DNA from: Chitinophagaceae bacterium
GTDB lineage: Bacteria > Bacteroidota > Bacteroidia > Chitinophagales > Chitinophagaceae
DNA length: 9,655 bases
Direction: 5' to 3'
Assembly: GCA_025455245.1 (NCBI GenBank)
Contig: JALOMX010000198.1
Coordinates: 1-9,655, forward strand
Notes under the pieces: model-generated
The model's database searches: none
The model's input: the letters and a program-made list of their open reading frames with translations, nothing else
What the model was told of the DNA's origin: nothing
Part shown: piece after piece, positions 1 through 6,635 of the stretch
Layout of the letters: the number at the start of each line of letters is the position of its first letter
Position numbering within the stretch: the first letter of the stretch is position 1
Translations under genes and position numbers: made by a program

Positions 1-426
1 GCCTGCCACGAACTTGAAAAACTGCTTGAAGAACGTGGTGTCAGTGTGAATTATGCTATTCATCCTGTAGCAGGAAGAATGCCCGGCCACATGAATGTTT
101 TGCTGGCAGAAAGCGATGTTCCTTACGAGAAATTGCTTGAAATGGAAGAGGCTAATCCGGGCTTTGCCAATACCGATGTAGTGCTTGTGCTTGGAGCCAA
201 TGATGTGGTTAACCCCGCTGCTAAAACAGACCCTGCAAGTCCAATTTACGGAATGCCCATTCTGGATGTTGAAGCAGCAAAACTTATTGTGGTCAATAAA
301 AGAAGTATGAAACCGGGCTATGCCGGAATTGAAAATGAATTGTTTTACCACAAAAAAACATCCATGCTTTTCGGGGATGCCAAAAAAGTGCTGCAAGACC
401 TTGTTGCCGAGATTAAATCTCTTTGA
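1..426 (+). CDS. pntB: NAD(P) transhydrogenase subunit beta, C-terminal part
   Basis: The reading frame is open from base 1 and the 5' part of the gene lies outside the window; 141 residues are visible. This is domain III of the membrane-bound, proton-translocating nicotinamide nucleotide transhydrogenase, the part that binds NADP(H) on the cytoplasmic face and exchanges hydride with the NAD(H)-binding alpha subunit. Family hallmarks seen are the [18 protein letters not shown] stretch near residues 20-37, the segment [14 protein letters not shown] (nucleotide binding), [11 protein letters not shown], the [10 protein letters not shown] motif and the terminal [13 protein letters not shown] helix, which closely resembles the end of known PntB proteins. 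The GTG at base 46 is an internal valine, not a start. The membrane domain is not visible. The gene is followed closely by the rRNA methyltransferase, with no terminator between them. The identification is very secure. Confidence 0.95.
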   Translation, partial: ACHELEKLLEERGVSVNYAIHPVAGRMPGHMNVLLAESDVPYEKLLEMEEANPGFANTDVVLVLGANDVVNPAAKTDPASPIYGMPILDVEAAKLIVVNKRSMKPGYAGIENELFYHKKTSMLFGDAKKVLQDLVAEIKSL

Positions 427-453
427 TTTTCCCTCATTTTCAATCTTTTTTAC

Positions 454-1824
454 ATGCTGCCGTCAGATCTCATTGAATCACTGAAAGGACTTCCGGGATT
501 TGATGAAACTGATTTTGTGAACATACATAAGGAGGCAAAGCCACCGGTTTCCATCAGGGGCAATAGCCGGAAAAGGAAAATGGATGATGTTCCTTTTAAA
601 ATGGACCGTCCGGTGCCATGGTGTAAAAATGGGTTTTATTTAAAAGAAAGGCCGGTTTTTACATTAGACCCCCTGCTCCATGCAGGTGCCTACTATGTTC
701 AGGAGGCAAGCAGCATGTTTTTGGAACAGGCAGTAAAAAGGGTGCTTTCTGAAATAAAGGTCAATTACGCACTTGATTTATGTGCAGCACCCGGAGGAAA
801 AAGCACCCATCTTTTAGATCTGCTTCCTGATGATGCTGTTTTGGTAAGCAATGAGGTGGTGGCTTCCCGTGTCAATATCCTTCTTGAAAACATCATTAAA
901 TGGGGAAATGCCAATGTGGTCGTCACTCAAAATGACCCCCTCGGGATTGGGAAATTGGAAGAAATGTTTGACCTGATGGTAGTGGATGCACCCTGTAGTG
1001 GAAGCGGGTTGTTTCGAAGGGATCCTGAAGCTGTTTCCGAATGGAGCCTGAACCATGTGGAATTGTGCAGCCAAAGGCAAAAACGCATTTTGGCCGATGC
1101 CTTGCCGGCGCTTGCGCCGGGTGGATTCTTAGTCTATAGTACCTGTAGCTATTCTGCTGATGAGGACGAGAAAATTGCTGATTGGATTCATACCCAATTC
1201 AAATTAGAGGGTGTTTCACTCGAATGGCCCGATTGCCAAAATGGAGTTGTTTTGAGTGAATCACCGGTGTTTAAGTTGCCCTGTTATCGCTTTTATCCGG
1301 GGAAAGTGGAGGGTGAAGGTTTATTTATTGCATTGTTTCGAAAAAGTGGACAAAATATTAATAATGAATTAGTTGCAGCTAAAAAGAATAAAGAAAGAAA
1401 GGCAGCGGATTTCCCATTGTCGGGGTGGTTATTGCAAGCGGATGGATTAGAGGTATTCCGGCATAAAGAAATAGTTTTTGCTATGCCTGCCTTAGTCCAT
1501 TCATTTTATCAGGCCTTTCATAAAAAATTGAATATCAGGAAGTCAGGGGTAAGAATGGGAGAGTGGGTTCATTCAAAATTGAATCCTGATCATGAACTTG
1601 CATTGGCTCAGTTACTCAAGCGTGAAGGTTTCCCGTTAGTTAATCTGGAAAAGGAACAAGCCTTATCATTTTTGCGCAGGGAAGCTTTCGATATCAGTGA
1701 TAATGTTGTAAAAAGTTGGAATTTAATAGTTTATGAAGGTTATTCGTTAGGGTGGATTAAAAATATCGGAAATCGATTTAATAATTACTATCCAAAAGAG
1801 TGGCGCATAAGAATGCAATCGTAA
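454..1824 (+). CDS. rsmF: 16S rRNA (cytosine-C5) methyltransferase, RsmF/NOL1-NOP2-Sun family
   Basis: A 456-residue SAM-dependent RNA m5C methyltransferase. The catalytic core is clear: motif I CAAPGGKSTHL (SAM binding, residues 110-120), motif IV DAPCSGSG (D178 to G185), and motif VI YSTCS with C231. By analogy with RsmB/RsmF, C231 would be the nucleophile attacking cytosine C6 and C181 would help product release. The N-terminus (LPSDLIESLKGLPGF and SIRGNSRK) matches the RsmF N-terminal domain. The last 30 or so residues (LGWIKNIGNRFNNYYPKEWR) match the PUA-like RNA-binding domain at the C-terminus of RsmF, which separates it from RsmB. E. coli RsmF methylates C1407 of 16S rRNA; the exact target sites here are inferred. 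The ATG at 454 fits the family N-terminus. It has no Shine-Dalgarno site and follows a G-free pyrimidine-rich stretch. It lies 27 nt after pntB, so co-transcription is likely. Confidence 0.93.
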   Translation: MLPSDLIESLKGLPGFDETDFVNIHKEAKPPVSIRGNSRKRKMDDVPFKMDRPVPWCKNGFYLKERPVFTLDPLLHAGAYYVQEASSMFLEQAVKRVLSEIKVNYALDLCAAPGGKSTHLLDLLPDDAVLVSNEVVASRVNILLENIIKWGNANVVVTQNDPLGIGKLEEMFDLMVVDAPCSGSGLFRRDPEAVSEWSLNHVELCSQRQKRILADALPALAPGGFLVYSTCSYSADEDEKIADWIHTQFKLEGVSLEWPDCQNGVVLSESPVFKLPCYRFYPGKVEGEGLFIALFRKSGQNINNELVAAKKNKERKAADFPLSGWLLQADGLEVFRHKEIVFAMPALVHSFYQAFHKKLNIRKSGVRMGEWVHSKLNPDHELALAQLLKREGFPLVNLEKEQALSFLRREAFDISDNVVKSWNLIVYEGYSLGWIKNIGNRFNNYYPKEWRIRMQS

Positions 1825-1942
1825 TTCCGGTTTATTTGTAATAAAATCAGATCCGGTAAAATTTTAACGAGGCGCAAAGCACATTTACCCACATTTTTGT
1901 ACGCCTTCAGGGTGAAAAAATTATAGTTGAAAGTAAAAAGGT

Positions 1943-2851
1943 ATGTGCGTCCGGGTTATTGTTATTTCATTTTTTCTTTTTATTGGTTGTATGGTCCTGT
2001 CCGGAAATATTTCAGGGCAGGGTTATATCGGGGTAGTAAAAAATGAGCAAGGTGGCATCATGGTTTCTTCAAATGGCTTTAGTAGTCTGATTTCTTTGGC
2101 TGATGCATGGAATGTTTCGCAGGAAATTATTACAAATGCAAATCCTGGAATAGATCCCGGTTCTTTTTCAGGGACTATGGATATCATGATCCCTTTAAAT
2201 AATTTGCTTAAGGCCGAACCCTGTGAAGGTTGCAGCCCTGTTTATCATCGGGTGCAGCAGGGAGAAGGCCTTTTCAGGATCGGGAGATGGTATGGAAATA
2301 TTCCTGTCAGTGCGTTGAAAGAAAGAAATACTTTACGATCGGATGCATTGAAGCCGGGTCAGCAGCTCCTGATCGGATACGTAAAAGTACCTTCTGCCAC
2401 TTTTGTAGACCATGATAAAAAGGCCCCGGAGAACATTCAGGCAAATCCTTCCGGGAATGATCTTAAGGAAGAAAAGCCAAAAGTGGAAGATACTCCAATC
2501 CTTACGAAGCCTTCGGAAAGCTTGATTTATTCAGGGAATGGTATTTTTGAAACCGAATACCTTAACTCAAATCCAAGCGGTGCCAAAAAAGCAGGAAAGG
2601 CAGCAACTTTTAAAAGCGAAAGCGGCTGGAAAGATGGCAGGTTTTATATTTTATGCAACCAACTGAAAACCGGAGTGGTGGTCAGATTAATGCATGCTGA
2701 TTCAGGAAAAGTAATTTATGCCAAAGTGGTAGGGCCCTTGCCGAATATTAAACAAAATGAAGGTTTGGATTGGCGAATAAACACCGCAGCGGCCGCAGCC
2801 CTTGGAATGGTCAATGAAAATGAAGCATTTCCACTTGAAATTCAATACTAA
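1943..2851 (+). CDS. Exported LysM protein with C-terminal double-psi beta-barrel-like domain
   Basis: A 302-residue exported protein. The N-terminus has a hydrophobic signal segment (residues 4-20) with possible cleavage near SGNISG/QG. C16 in the sequence FIGC makes a lipoprotein conceivable but a poor lipobox match. Residues about 45-89 resemble a degenerate LysM (LADAWNVSQEIITNANPGI, then IMIPL). Residues 101-148 are a clearer LysM (VYHRVQQGEGLFRIGRWYG, ending in LKPGQQLLIGYV). A C-x-x-C pair (C94, C97) lies just between them. A charged, proline-rich linker (about 150-195) follows. Residues about 198-302 look like the RlpA-type double-psi beta-barrel found at the end of many Bacteroidota LysM proteins (VVVRLMHADSGKVIYAKVVGPLP, then INTAAAAALG). 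A role at the peptidoglycan is inferred from LysM; whether it has lytic activity cannot be judged. An in-frame TAA at 1934-1936 limits the start to 1943 or later. Confidence 0.82.
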   Translation: MCVRVIVISFFLFIGCMVLSGNISGQGYIGVVKNEQGGIMVSSNGFSSLISLADAWNVSQEIITNANPGIDPGSFSGTMDIMIPLNNLLKAEPCEGCSPVYHRVQQGEGLFRIGRWYGNIPVSALKERNTLRSDALKPGQQLLIGYVKVPSATFVDHDKKAPENIQANPSGNDLKEEKPKVEDTPILTKPSESLIYSGNGIFETEYLNSNPSGAKKAGKAATFKSESGWKDGRFYILCNQLKTGVVVRLMHADSGKVIYAKVVGPLPNIKQNEGLDWRINTAAAAALGMVNENEAFPLEIQY

Positions 2852-2937
2852 CCGATTGGGTTCTTTGCCTATTTTTATTTCCTGAATTGAACGATCAGGT
2901 GTATCATCCGTTATTGTACTGATTTACCTTTTTACAT

Positions 2938-4473
2938 ATGACACATCCCAATATTGCAACTGTAGGTCAGCTTAAACAGTCAGGATTTAAGAATAAAACC
3001 ATCAAGGAGGAGATCAGGGACAACCTAATCCAAAAACTAAAAAATAAAGAGATCACTTTTCCGGGAATCATGGGTTATGAGGACACCGTCATTCCGGATA
3101 CCGAAAGGGCCTTACTAAGCCGCCACAATATTTTGTTCCTTGGGTTGCGGGGTCAGGCAAAAACCCGTATTGCAAGGCAAATGGTGGATTTGCTTGATGA
3201 ATACATTCCTGTAATTGCAGGCAGCGAAATCAATGACAATCCATTTCATCCCATCAGTAAATATGGGCGGGATATTTTACATGAGAAGGGAGATGATACT
3301 CCCATAGAATGGGTACATCGCAGTCAGCGGTATGGAGAAAAACTTGCCACACCCGATGTAAGTGTTGCTGATTTAATCGGAGATATCGATCCTATCAAAG
3401 CAGCCAATCTGAAACTCAGTTTTGCAGACGAAAGGGTCCTTCATTTTGGCATTATCCCGCGAAGTAACCGGTGCATATTTGTAATAAATGAATTGCCCGA
3501 TCTGCAGGCGCGCATTCAGGTGGCCCTGTTCAATATTTTGCAGGAAGGTGATATTCAGATAAGGGGCTTTAAGTTGAGATTGCCCCTCGATATCCTGTTT
3601 GTATTTACGGCTAACCCGGAAGATTATACCAACAGGGGCAGCATTGTTACACCGCTGAAAGACCGTATAGAAAGTCAGATACTGACCCATTATCCTAAAA
3701 CCATTGAAACGGCATTGGCCATTACCGGTCAGGAAGCCTCGGTATTACCCGAACAGGAAAAAATGGTAGAGGTCAGTGATCTGATTAAAAGATTGATAGA
3801 GCAGGTTGCATTTGAAGCAAGGACCAACGAGTATGTCGATAAAAAAAGCGGCGTTTCGGCAAGGCTTACCATAAGTGCCTATGAAAATGTGGTATCCACA
3901 GCCGAAAGGAGGGCCATCTTGCACGGGGAAGAAAATACGCATGTTTGGGTAAGCGATCTTGCCGGCATTATACCATCCATAACCGGTAAAATAGAACTTG
4001 TGTATGAAGGGGAGCAGGAAGGTCCTTATCAGGTAGCATTGAAATTGCTTGATACGGCTGTTAGAAATGTATTTGCACAATATTTTCCAAATCCGGATAG
4101 CCTGAAGAAACGCAGAAATACCGGAAAGGCATCACAGCAGCGGGAAGACGAAAACCCATATAAAGCCATCGTGGGATGGTTTGACGCAGGAAATAAAATC
4201 GATTTTCTGATAGATGCAACCGACCGGGTAAAAATCGATAAACTGTATGCGGTCAATGGTTTGCATGCCCTTGTTTCAAAGTTTTACGGTTTACGTTCAG
4301 AGAACGAAATGGCCTTGTTGATGGAATTTGTATTGCATGGCCTTGCAAGCTATTCGCTCATCAGCAAAAAAATTATTGAGGGGCGAATTGAGTTTAAAGA
4401 CCTGATGGGAAGTATGCTCAATTTCGGTCAGGGCAACCCGGAAGATGATTTTGAAGAGGAGGATTTCAATTAA
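2938..4473 (+). CDS. MoxR/magnesium chelatase subunit I-like AAA+ ATPase
   Basis: A 511-residue AAA+ ATPase of the ChlI/MoxR group. The Walker A motif is GLRGQAKT (residues 69-76). The Walker B region reads CIFVINELPDL (179-189), with N184 where the usual Asp stands before catalytic E185. Sensor 1 is N226 in FTANPEDYTNRG, and a conserved Arg follows in PLKDR (R243). The segment DLIGDIDPIKAA before Walker B matches the corresponding part of Mg-chelatase I subunits. The protein ends in a strongly acidic tail (DDFEEEDF). MoxR-like ATPases generally act as chaperones or remodelling factors together with a VWA-domain protein. No such partner is present here: the next gene is convergent. No chlorophyll or cobalamin genes are nearby, so a true chelatase role is not supported. 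The ATG at 2938 follows a 16-nt G-free leader and lacks a Shine-Dalgarno site. Substrate and process are unknown. Confidence 0.85.
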   Translation: MTHPNIATVGQLKQSGFKNKTIKEEIRDNLIQKLKNKEITFPGIMGYEDTVIPDTERALLSRHNILFLGLRGQAKTRIARQMVDLLDEYIPVIAGSEINDNPFHPISKYGRDILHEKGDDTPIEWVHRSQRYGEKLATPDVSVADLIGDIDPIKAANLKLSFADERVLHFGIIPRSNRCIFVINELPDLQARIQVALFNILQEGDIQIRGFKLRLPLDILFVFTANPEDYTNRGSIVTPLKDRIESQILTHYPKTIETALAITGQEASVLPEQEKMVEVSDLIKRLIEQVAFEARTNEYVDKKSGVSARLTISAYENVVSTAERRAILHGEENTHVWVSDLAGIIPSITGKIELVYEGEQEGPYQVALKLLDTAVRNVFAQYFPNPDSLKKRRNTGKASQQREDENPYKAIVGWFDAGNKIDFLIDATDRVKIDKLYAVNGLHALVSKFYGLRSENEMALLMEFVLHGLASYSLISKKIIEGRIEFKDLMGSMLNFGQGNPEDDFEEEDFN

Positions 4474-5457
4474 GCCTTTACAGCCATTTGCTTTTCCAGT
4501 CCAAGTATCTCATACACATTTGCACTGATGTTGGCGGCAAGTTTTTCGGTTGGAAGGTCGTTCACATCATCGCCAAAGGGGTCTTCTATTTCCTCCGCTA
4601 TCAGTTCGAGGCTTGCAAGCACATAGAAAATAAACATCACCACCGGTACTGCAATGTATCCTAAGGAAAAAACAAACCCAAAGGGTAGCGTAAGTACATA
4701 AATGGCAACAAACTTTTTGATAAAAGTGCTGTAAGAATAGGGGATAGGGGTGTTTTTAATACGTTCGCAAGCCCCGCAAATATCCAGTAATGATTGTATT
4801 TCACCGTTCAGGTTTATCAATTGGTCACCGGTAATGATTGAACCTTTGTACAGTTCCTGTATCCGTCTTTGAATAAGTATCACAATCTGAGAGGGCACAT
4901 GCCTGTTTCGGTCAAAGTCGGGTATTTCAGGATGCGGTTCTGTATCAAGACTGAGCCTTGTTTTTTCTTTGTGCAAGTGGTGGCTGAGTTCTTTTGAAAA
5001 CAGGGCAATCAGCCTGCCGAAATCGCTTTTATGTCTCTGCGCATCTGCCGGTAATATCACCTCCAGTTTAACGGCAAGGTTCCGGCTTCAGCCTGCCGAA
5101 ATAACTTTTATGTCTCTGCGCATCTGCCGGTAATATCACCTCCAGTTTAACGGCAAGGTTCCGGCTGTTGTTTACCAGTGAACCCCAAAGCTTACGCCCT
5201 TCCCACCATCGGTCGTAGGCGGTGTTGGTGCGAAAAACAAGCAGCATAGAGATGGCAAAACCCAGCAGGTTGTGCATAAGCGTAGTATTTTTTACATAAG
5301 AACTGTCGCTGAGTTTCAGGTATTTTATTTCAAGCCAGTTGACGCCTGCGGTGTATAACCCGAGAATCAAAAGAAGCGGAAGCAGTTTGCGGAATGTATC
5401 TGCTTTGTGGAAATACAAAAGCGGCGTCAACCAGTCTTTGGGATTGTATGTTACCAT
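4470..5457 (-). pseudogene. Bestrophin-family (UPF0187) channel gene, frameshifted by a 79-bp tandem duplication
   Basis: Bacterial bestrophin homologue (Pfam Bestrophin, RFP-TM), an inner-membrane pentameric ion channel family; the Klebsiella member conducts cations. The 5' part (5457-5068, 129 codons) has a first membrane segment near residues 24-42, a second near 60-76, and the signature [14 protein letters not shown] at 75-88 followed by [12 protein letters not shown]. It then enters the duplicated segment, shifts frame and stops at 5068-5070 after a foreign tail, KPEPCR. The rest (5060-4470) continues the family: ERIKNTPIPYSYS, two hydrophobic segments, and the conserved EEIEDPFGDDVNDLP. 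Removing one 79-bp copy leaves 909 bp, exactly 302 codons plus stop, the usual length for bacterial bestrophins. As written the gene cannot give a full-length channel. A GTG at 5060 could start the C-terminal piece, but that piece alone lacks the first membrane helices. The gene is last in a minus-strand run, 36 nt after the oxidoreductase. It may be intact in the organism if the duplication is an assembly error. Confidence 0.85.
5009..5166. repeat. 79-bp tandem direct repeat, two copies
   Basis: Copy A is 5009-5087 and copy B is 5088-5166, directly abutting. They agree at 77 of 79 positions. The only differences are adjacent: CG at 5024-5025 in copy A and AA at 5103-5104 in copy B. Read on the minus strand these give Ser-Asp in copy A and Ser-Tyr in copy B. 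The unit is not a multiple of three, so the second copy is read in a shifted frame. The repeat lies wholly inside the bestrophin gene. Confidence 0.97.
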
Positions 5458-5493
5458 AAAGCAAAGGTGGGAGAAATCATTTAATGGAAAGGC

Positions 5494-6585
5494 CTATGCC
5501 TGATCTTTAGGGTAAGGTGCATCCATCAATTCAGTGCAATTCACTGTCCTTTTTTCATGATGGCTTTGCAGGGCAAGGTCAATAAGCCTGATGGTATTGT
5601 ATCCATGTTCGGGCTTTTCCCGCAGTGGCTTTCCATGTATGATGGTTTCATACATGTTGCTGTAAAACTCACCGAAATTACCGGGTAATGTTGGGTAGGC
5701 TTTGCGGATGATTTCTCCTTCAATTTGGGTATGAAGGATACCAAATTGATTTTCAGGTTCATGTCCCCAATCCGGTGTTACCGGCATAATTCCCTGTTTT
5801 AATACCTCTTCCTGCGGGTCATCGCCAAATTTCAGGTAACTGCCCAGGGTGCCATGTACCGCATAGCGCGGCCCCATTTCGCGCACGAGCATGCCCGATT
5901 TCAGGATGGCGCTCAGCCCGTTACTGTAGTCTAACCGAACATCAAAGTAGTCATCAACAATGGCAAAAGGGCGTTGGTGTTTTATAAAAGCTGTTACCGT
6001 GTCAGGGAGACCAAAGAGGCACAAGGCCTGATCGATCAGGTGTGGGCCAAGGTCGAAGAAAACCCCGCTGCCCGGCCTTGCTTCTTCACGCCATGCCTTT
6101 TCGGGTTTGGGTGCATCGCGGTACCGGTCGAAGTGGCAGATGTATTCATGTACCTCACCAAGGAGTCCTTTTTGTACAATCTGCATGATGGTTTTAAAAT
6201 CTCCTACATACCGCCGGTTATGATAAACTGCAAAAACCTTATCTGTTTTTTTTCCGGCTTCCACCAGCGTTGCGGCTTCTTTACTGTTGTTGGCAAATGG
6301 CTTTTCAAGCACTACATGCTTTCCTGCCTCAAGCGCCTGCATGGTGTATGGATAGTGGGTTTCATTGGGCGTTGTTATTACCACGAGGTCTATGTCATCG
6401 CGCTGAAGCAGTTGTTCTATGCTGCGTAATGTTTCAATATACGGATATACTTTCTCCGCCTCATTACGGTTGCGCTCTACTACAGCAATAAGCTCATATT
6501 CGGGAAGCGTATGTAAAAAGGGTGCGTGAAATACACGACCCGACATGCCGAAGCCTACAAGGCCTACACGGATTGGTTGATTCAT
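5494..6585 (-). CDS. Gfo/Idh/MocA family NAD(P)-dependent oxidoreductase
   Basis: A 363-residue dehydrogenase of the Gfo/Idh/MocA family, which oxidises or reduces sugars, inositols and related polyols with NAD(P). The N-terminal Rossmann fold starts with RVGLVGFGMSG (GxGxxG, G11-G13-G16). The family signature EKP lies at residues 94-96, with K95 as the expected catalytic lysine. In the C-terminal domain, DLGPHLIDQ places D178, H182 and D185 at the expected active-site positions. The overall pattern is closest to the YdgJ/scyllo-inositol dehydrogenase-like branch, but the substrate cannot be read from sequence. I chose the ATG at 6585 because GxGxxG then starts at residue 11. The open frame runs 45 codons further upstream, to 6720, but that part overlaps the upstream gene and translates a low-complexity spacer. 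It has no signal peptide and is probably cytoplasmic. It lies 50 nt after the DUF2452 gene and 36 nt before the bestrophin gene, in one likely transcript. Confidence 0.9.
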   Translation of the reverse strand: MNQPIRVGLVGFGMSGRVFHAPFLHTLPEYELIAVVERNRNEAEKVYPYIETLRSIEQLLQRDDIDLVVITTPNETHYPYTMQALEAGKHVVLEKPFANNSKEAATLVEAGKKTDKVFAVYHNRRYVGDFKTIMQIVQKGLLGEVHEYICHFDRYRDAPKPEKAWREEARPGSGVFFDLGPHLIDQALCLFGLPDTVTAFIKHQRPFAIVDDYFDVRLDYSNGLSAILKSGMLVREMGPRYAVHGTLGSYLKFGDDPQEEVLKQGIMPVTPDWGHEPENQFGILHTQIEGEIIRKAYPTLPGNFGEFYSNMYETIIHGKPLREKPEHGYNTIRLIDLALQSHHEKRTVNCTELMDAPYPKDQA

Positions 6586-6635
6586 GGGGTAAAGGTAGGT
6601 TGTCAGGTTGGTAGGTTGACAGGTAGGTAGGTATG
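6586..6635 (-). repeat. C-rich leader with ACCTACC repeats before the oxidoreductase
   Basis: The 50 nt between the DUF2452 stop and the oxidoreductase start contain four copies of GGTAGGT (written on the plus strand) at 6594-6600, 6610-6616, 6622-6628 and 6626-6632, the last two overlapping. On the transcribed strand the spacer has about 23 C and only 2 G. TGTCA (6601-6605) and TGACA (6617-6621) form a short inverted repeat. There is no Shine-Dalgarno sequence. The stretch may be a simple-repeat spacer, a Rho-type C-rich segment or an unstructured leader for ribosome entry; the sequence does not decide between these. Confidence 0.6.

Noticed and set aside
814..1080. Minus-strand open frame inside rsmF
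   Set aside because: It lies wholly within the conserved SAM-binding and catalytic region on the other strand and has no recognisable protein features.
1857..1866. TAAAATTTTA palindrome in the gap before the LysM gene, considered as an operator
   Set aside because: It is a 10-bp AT-only palindrome, expected by chance in AT-rich intergenic DNA, with no second copy nearby.
1892..1899. CATTTTTG as a -7 promoter box for the LysM gene
   Set aside because: It has one mismatch at the important first T and no -33 element, and AT-rich background makes such matches common.
2881..2899. CCTGA/TCAGG inverted repeat with a 9-nt loop after the LysM gene, considered as a terminator
   Set aside because: The stem is only 5 bp, the loop is long and there is no following T-run.
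3373..4256. Three minus-strand open frames inside the AAA+ gene
   Set aside because: They are antisense to conserved AAA+ motifs, overlap each other, and show cysteine- and phenylalanine-rich composition typical of non-coding frames.
4470..5060. Separate gene starting at GTG 5060 on the minus strand
   Set aside because: It is the C-terminal part of the bestrophin gene; it starts inside the duplicated segment and lacks the first membrane helices.
5009..5166. CRISPR-like or mobile-element terminal repeat
   Set aside because: There are only two abutting copies without spacers, inside a gene, with no transposase nearby and no inverted ends.
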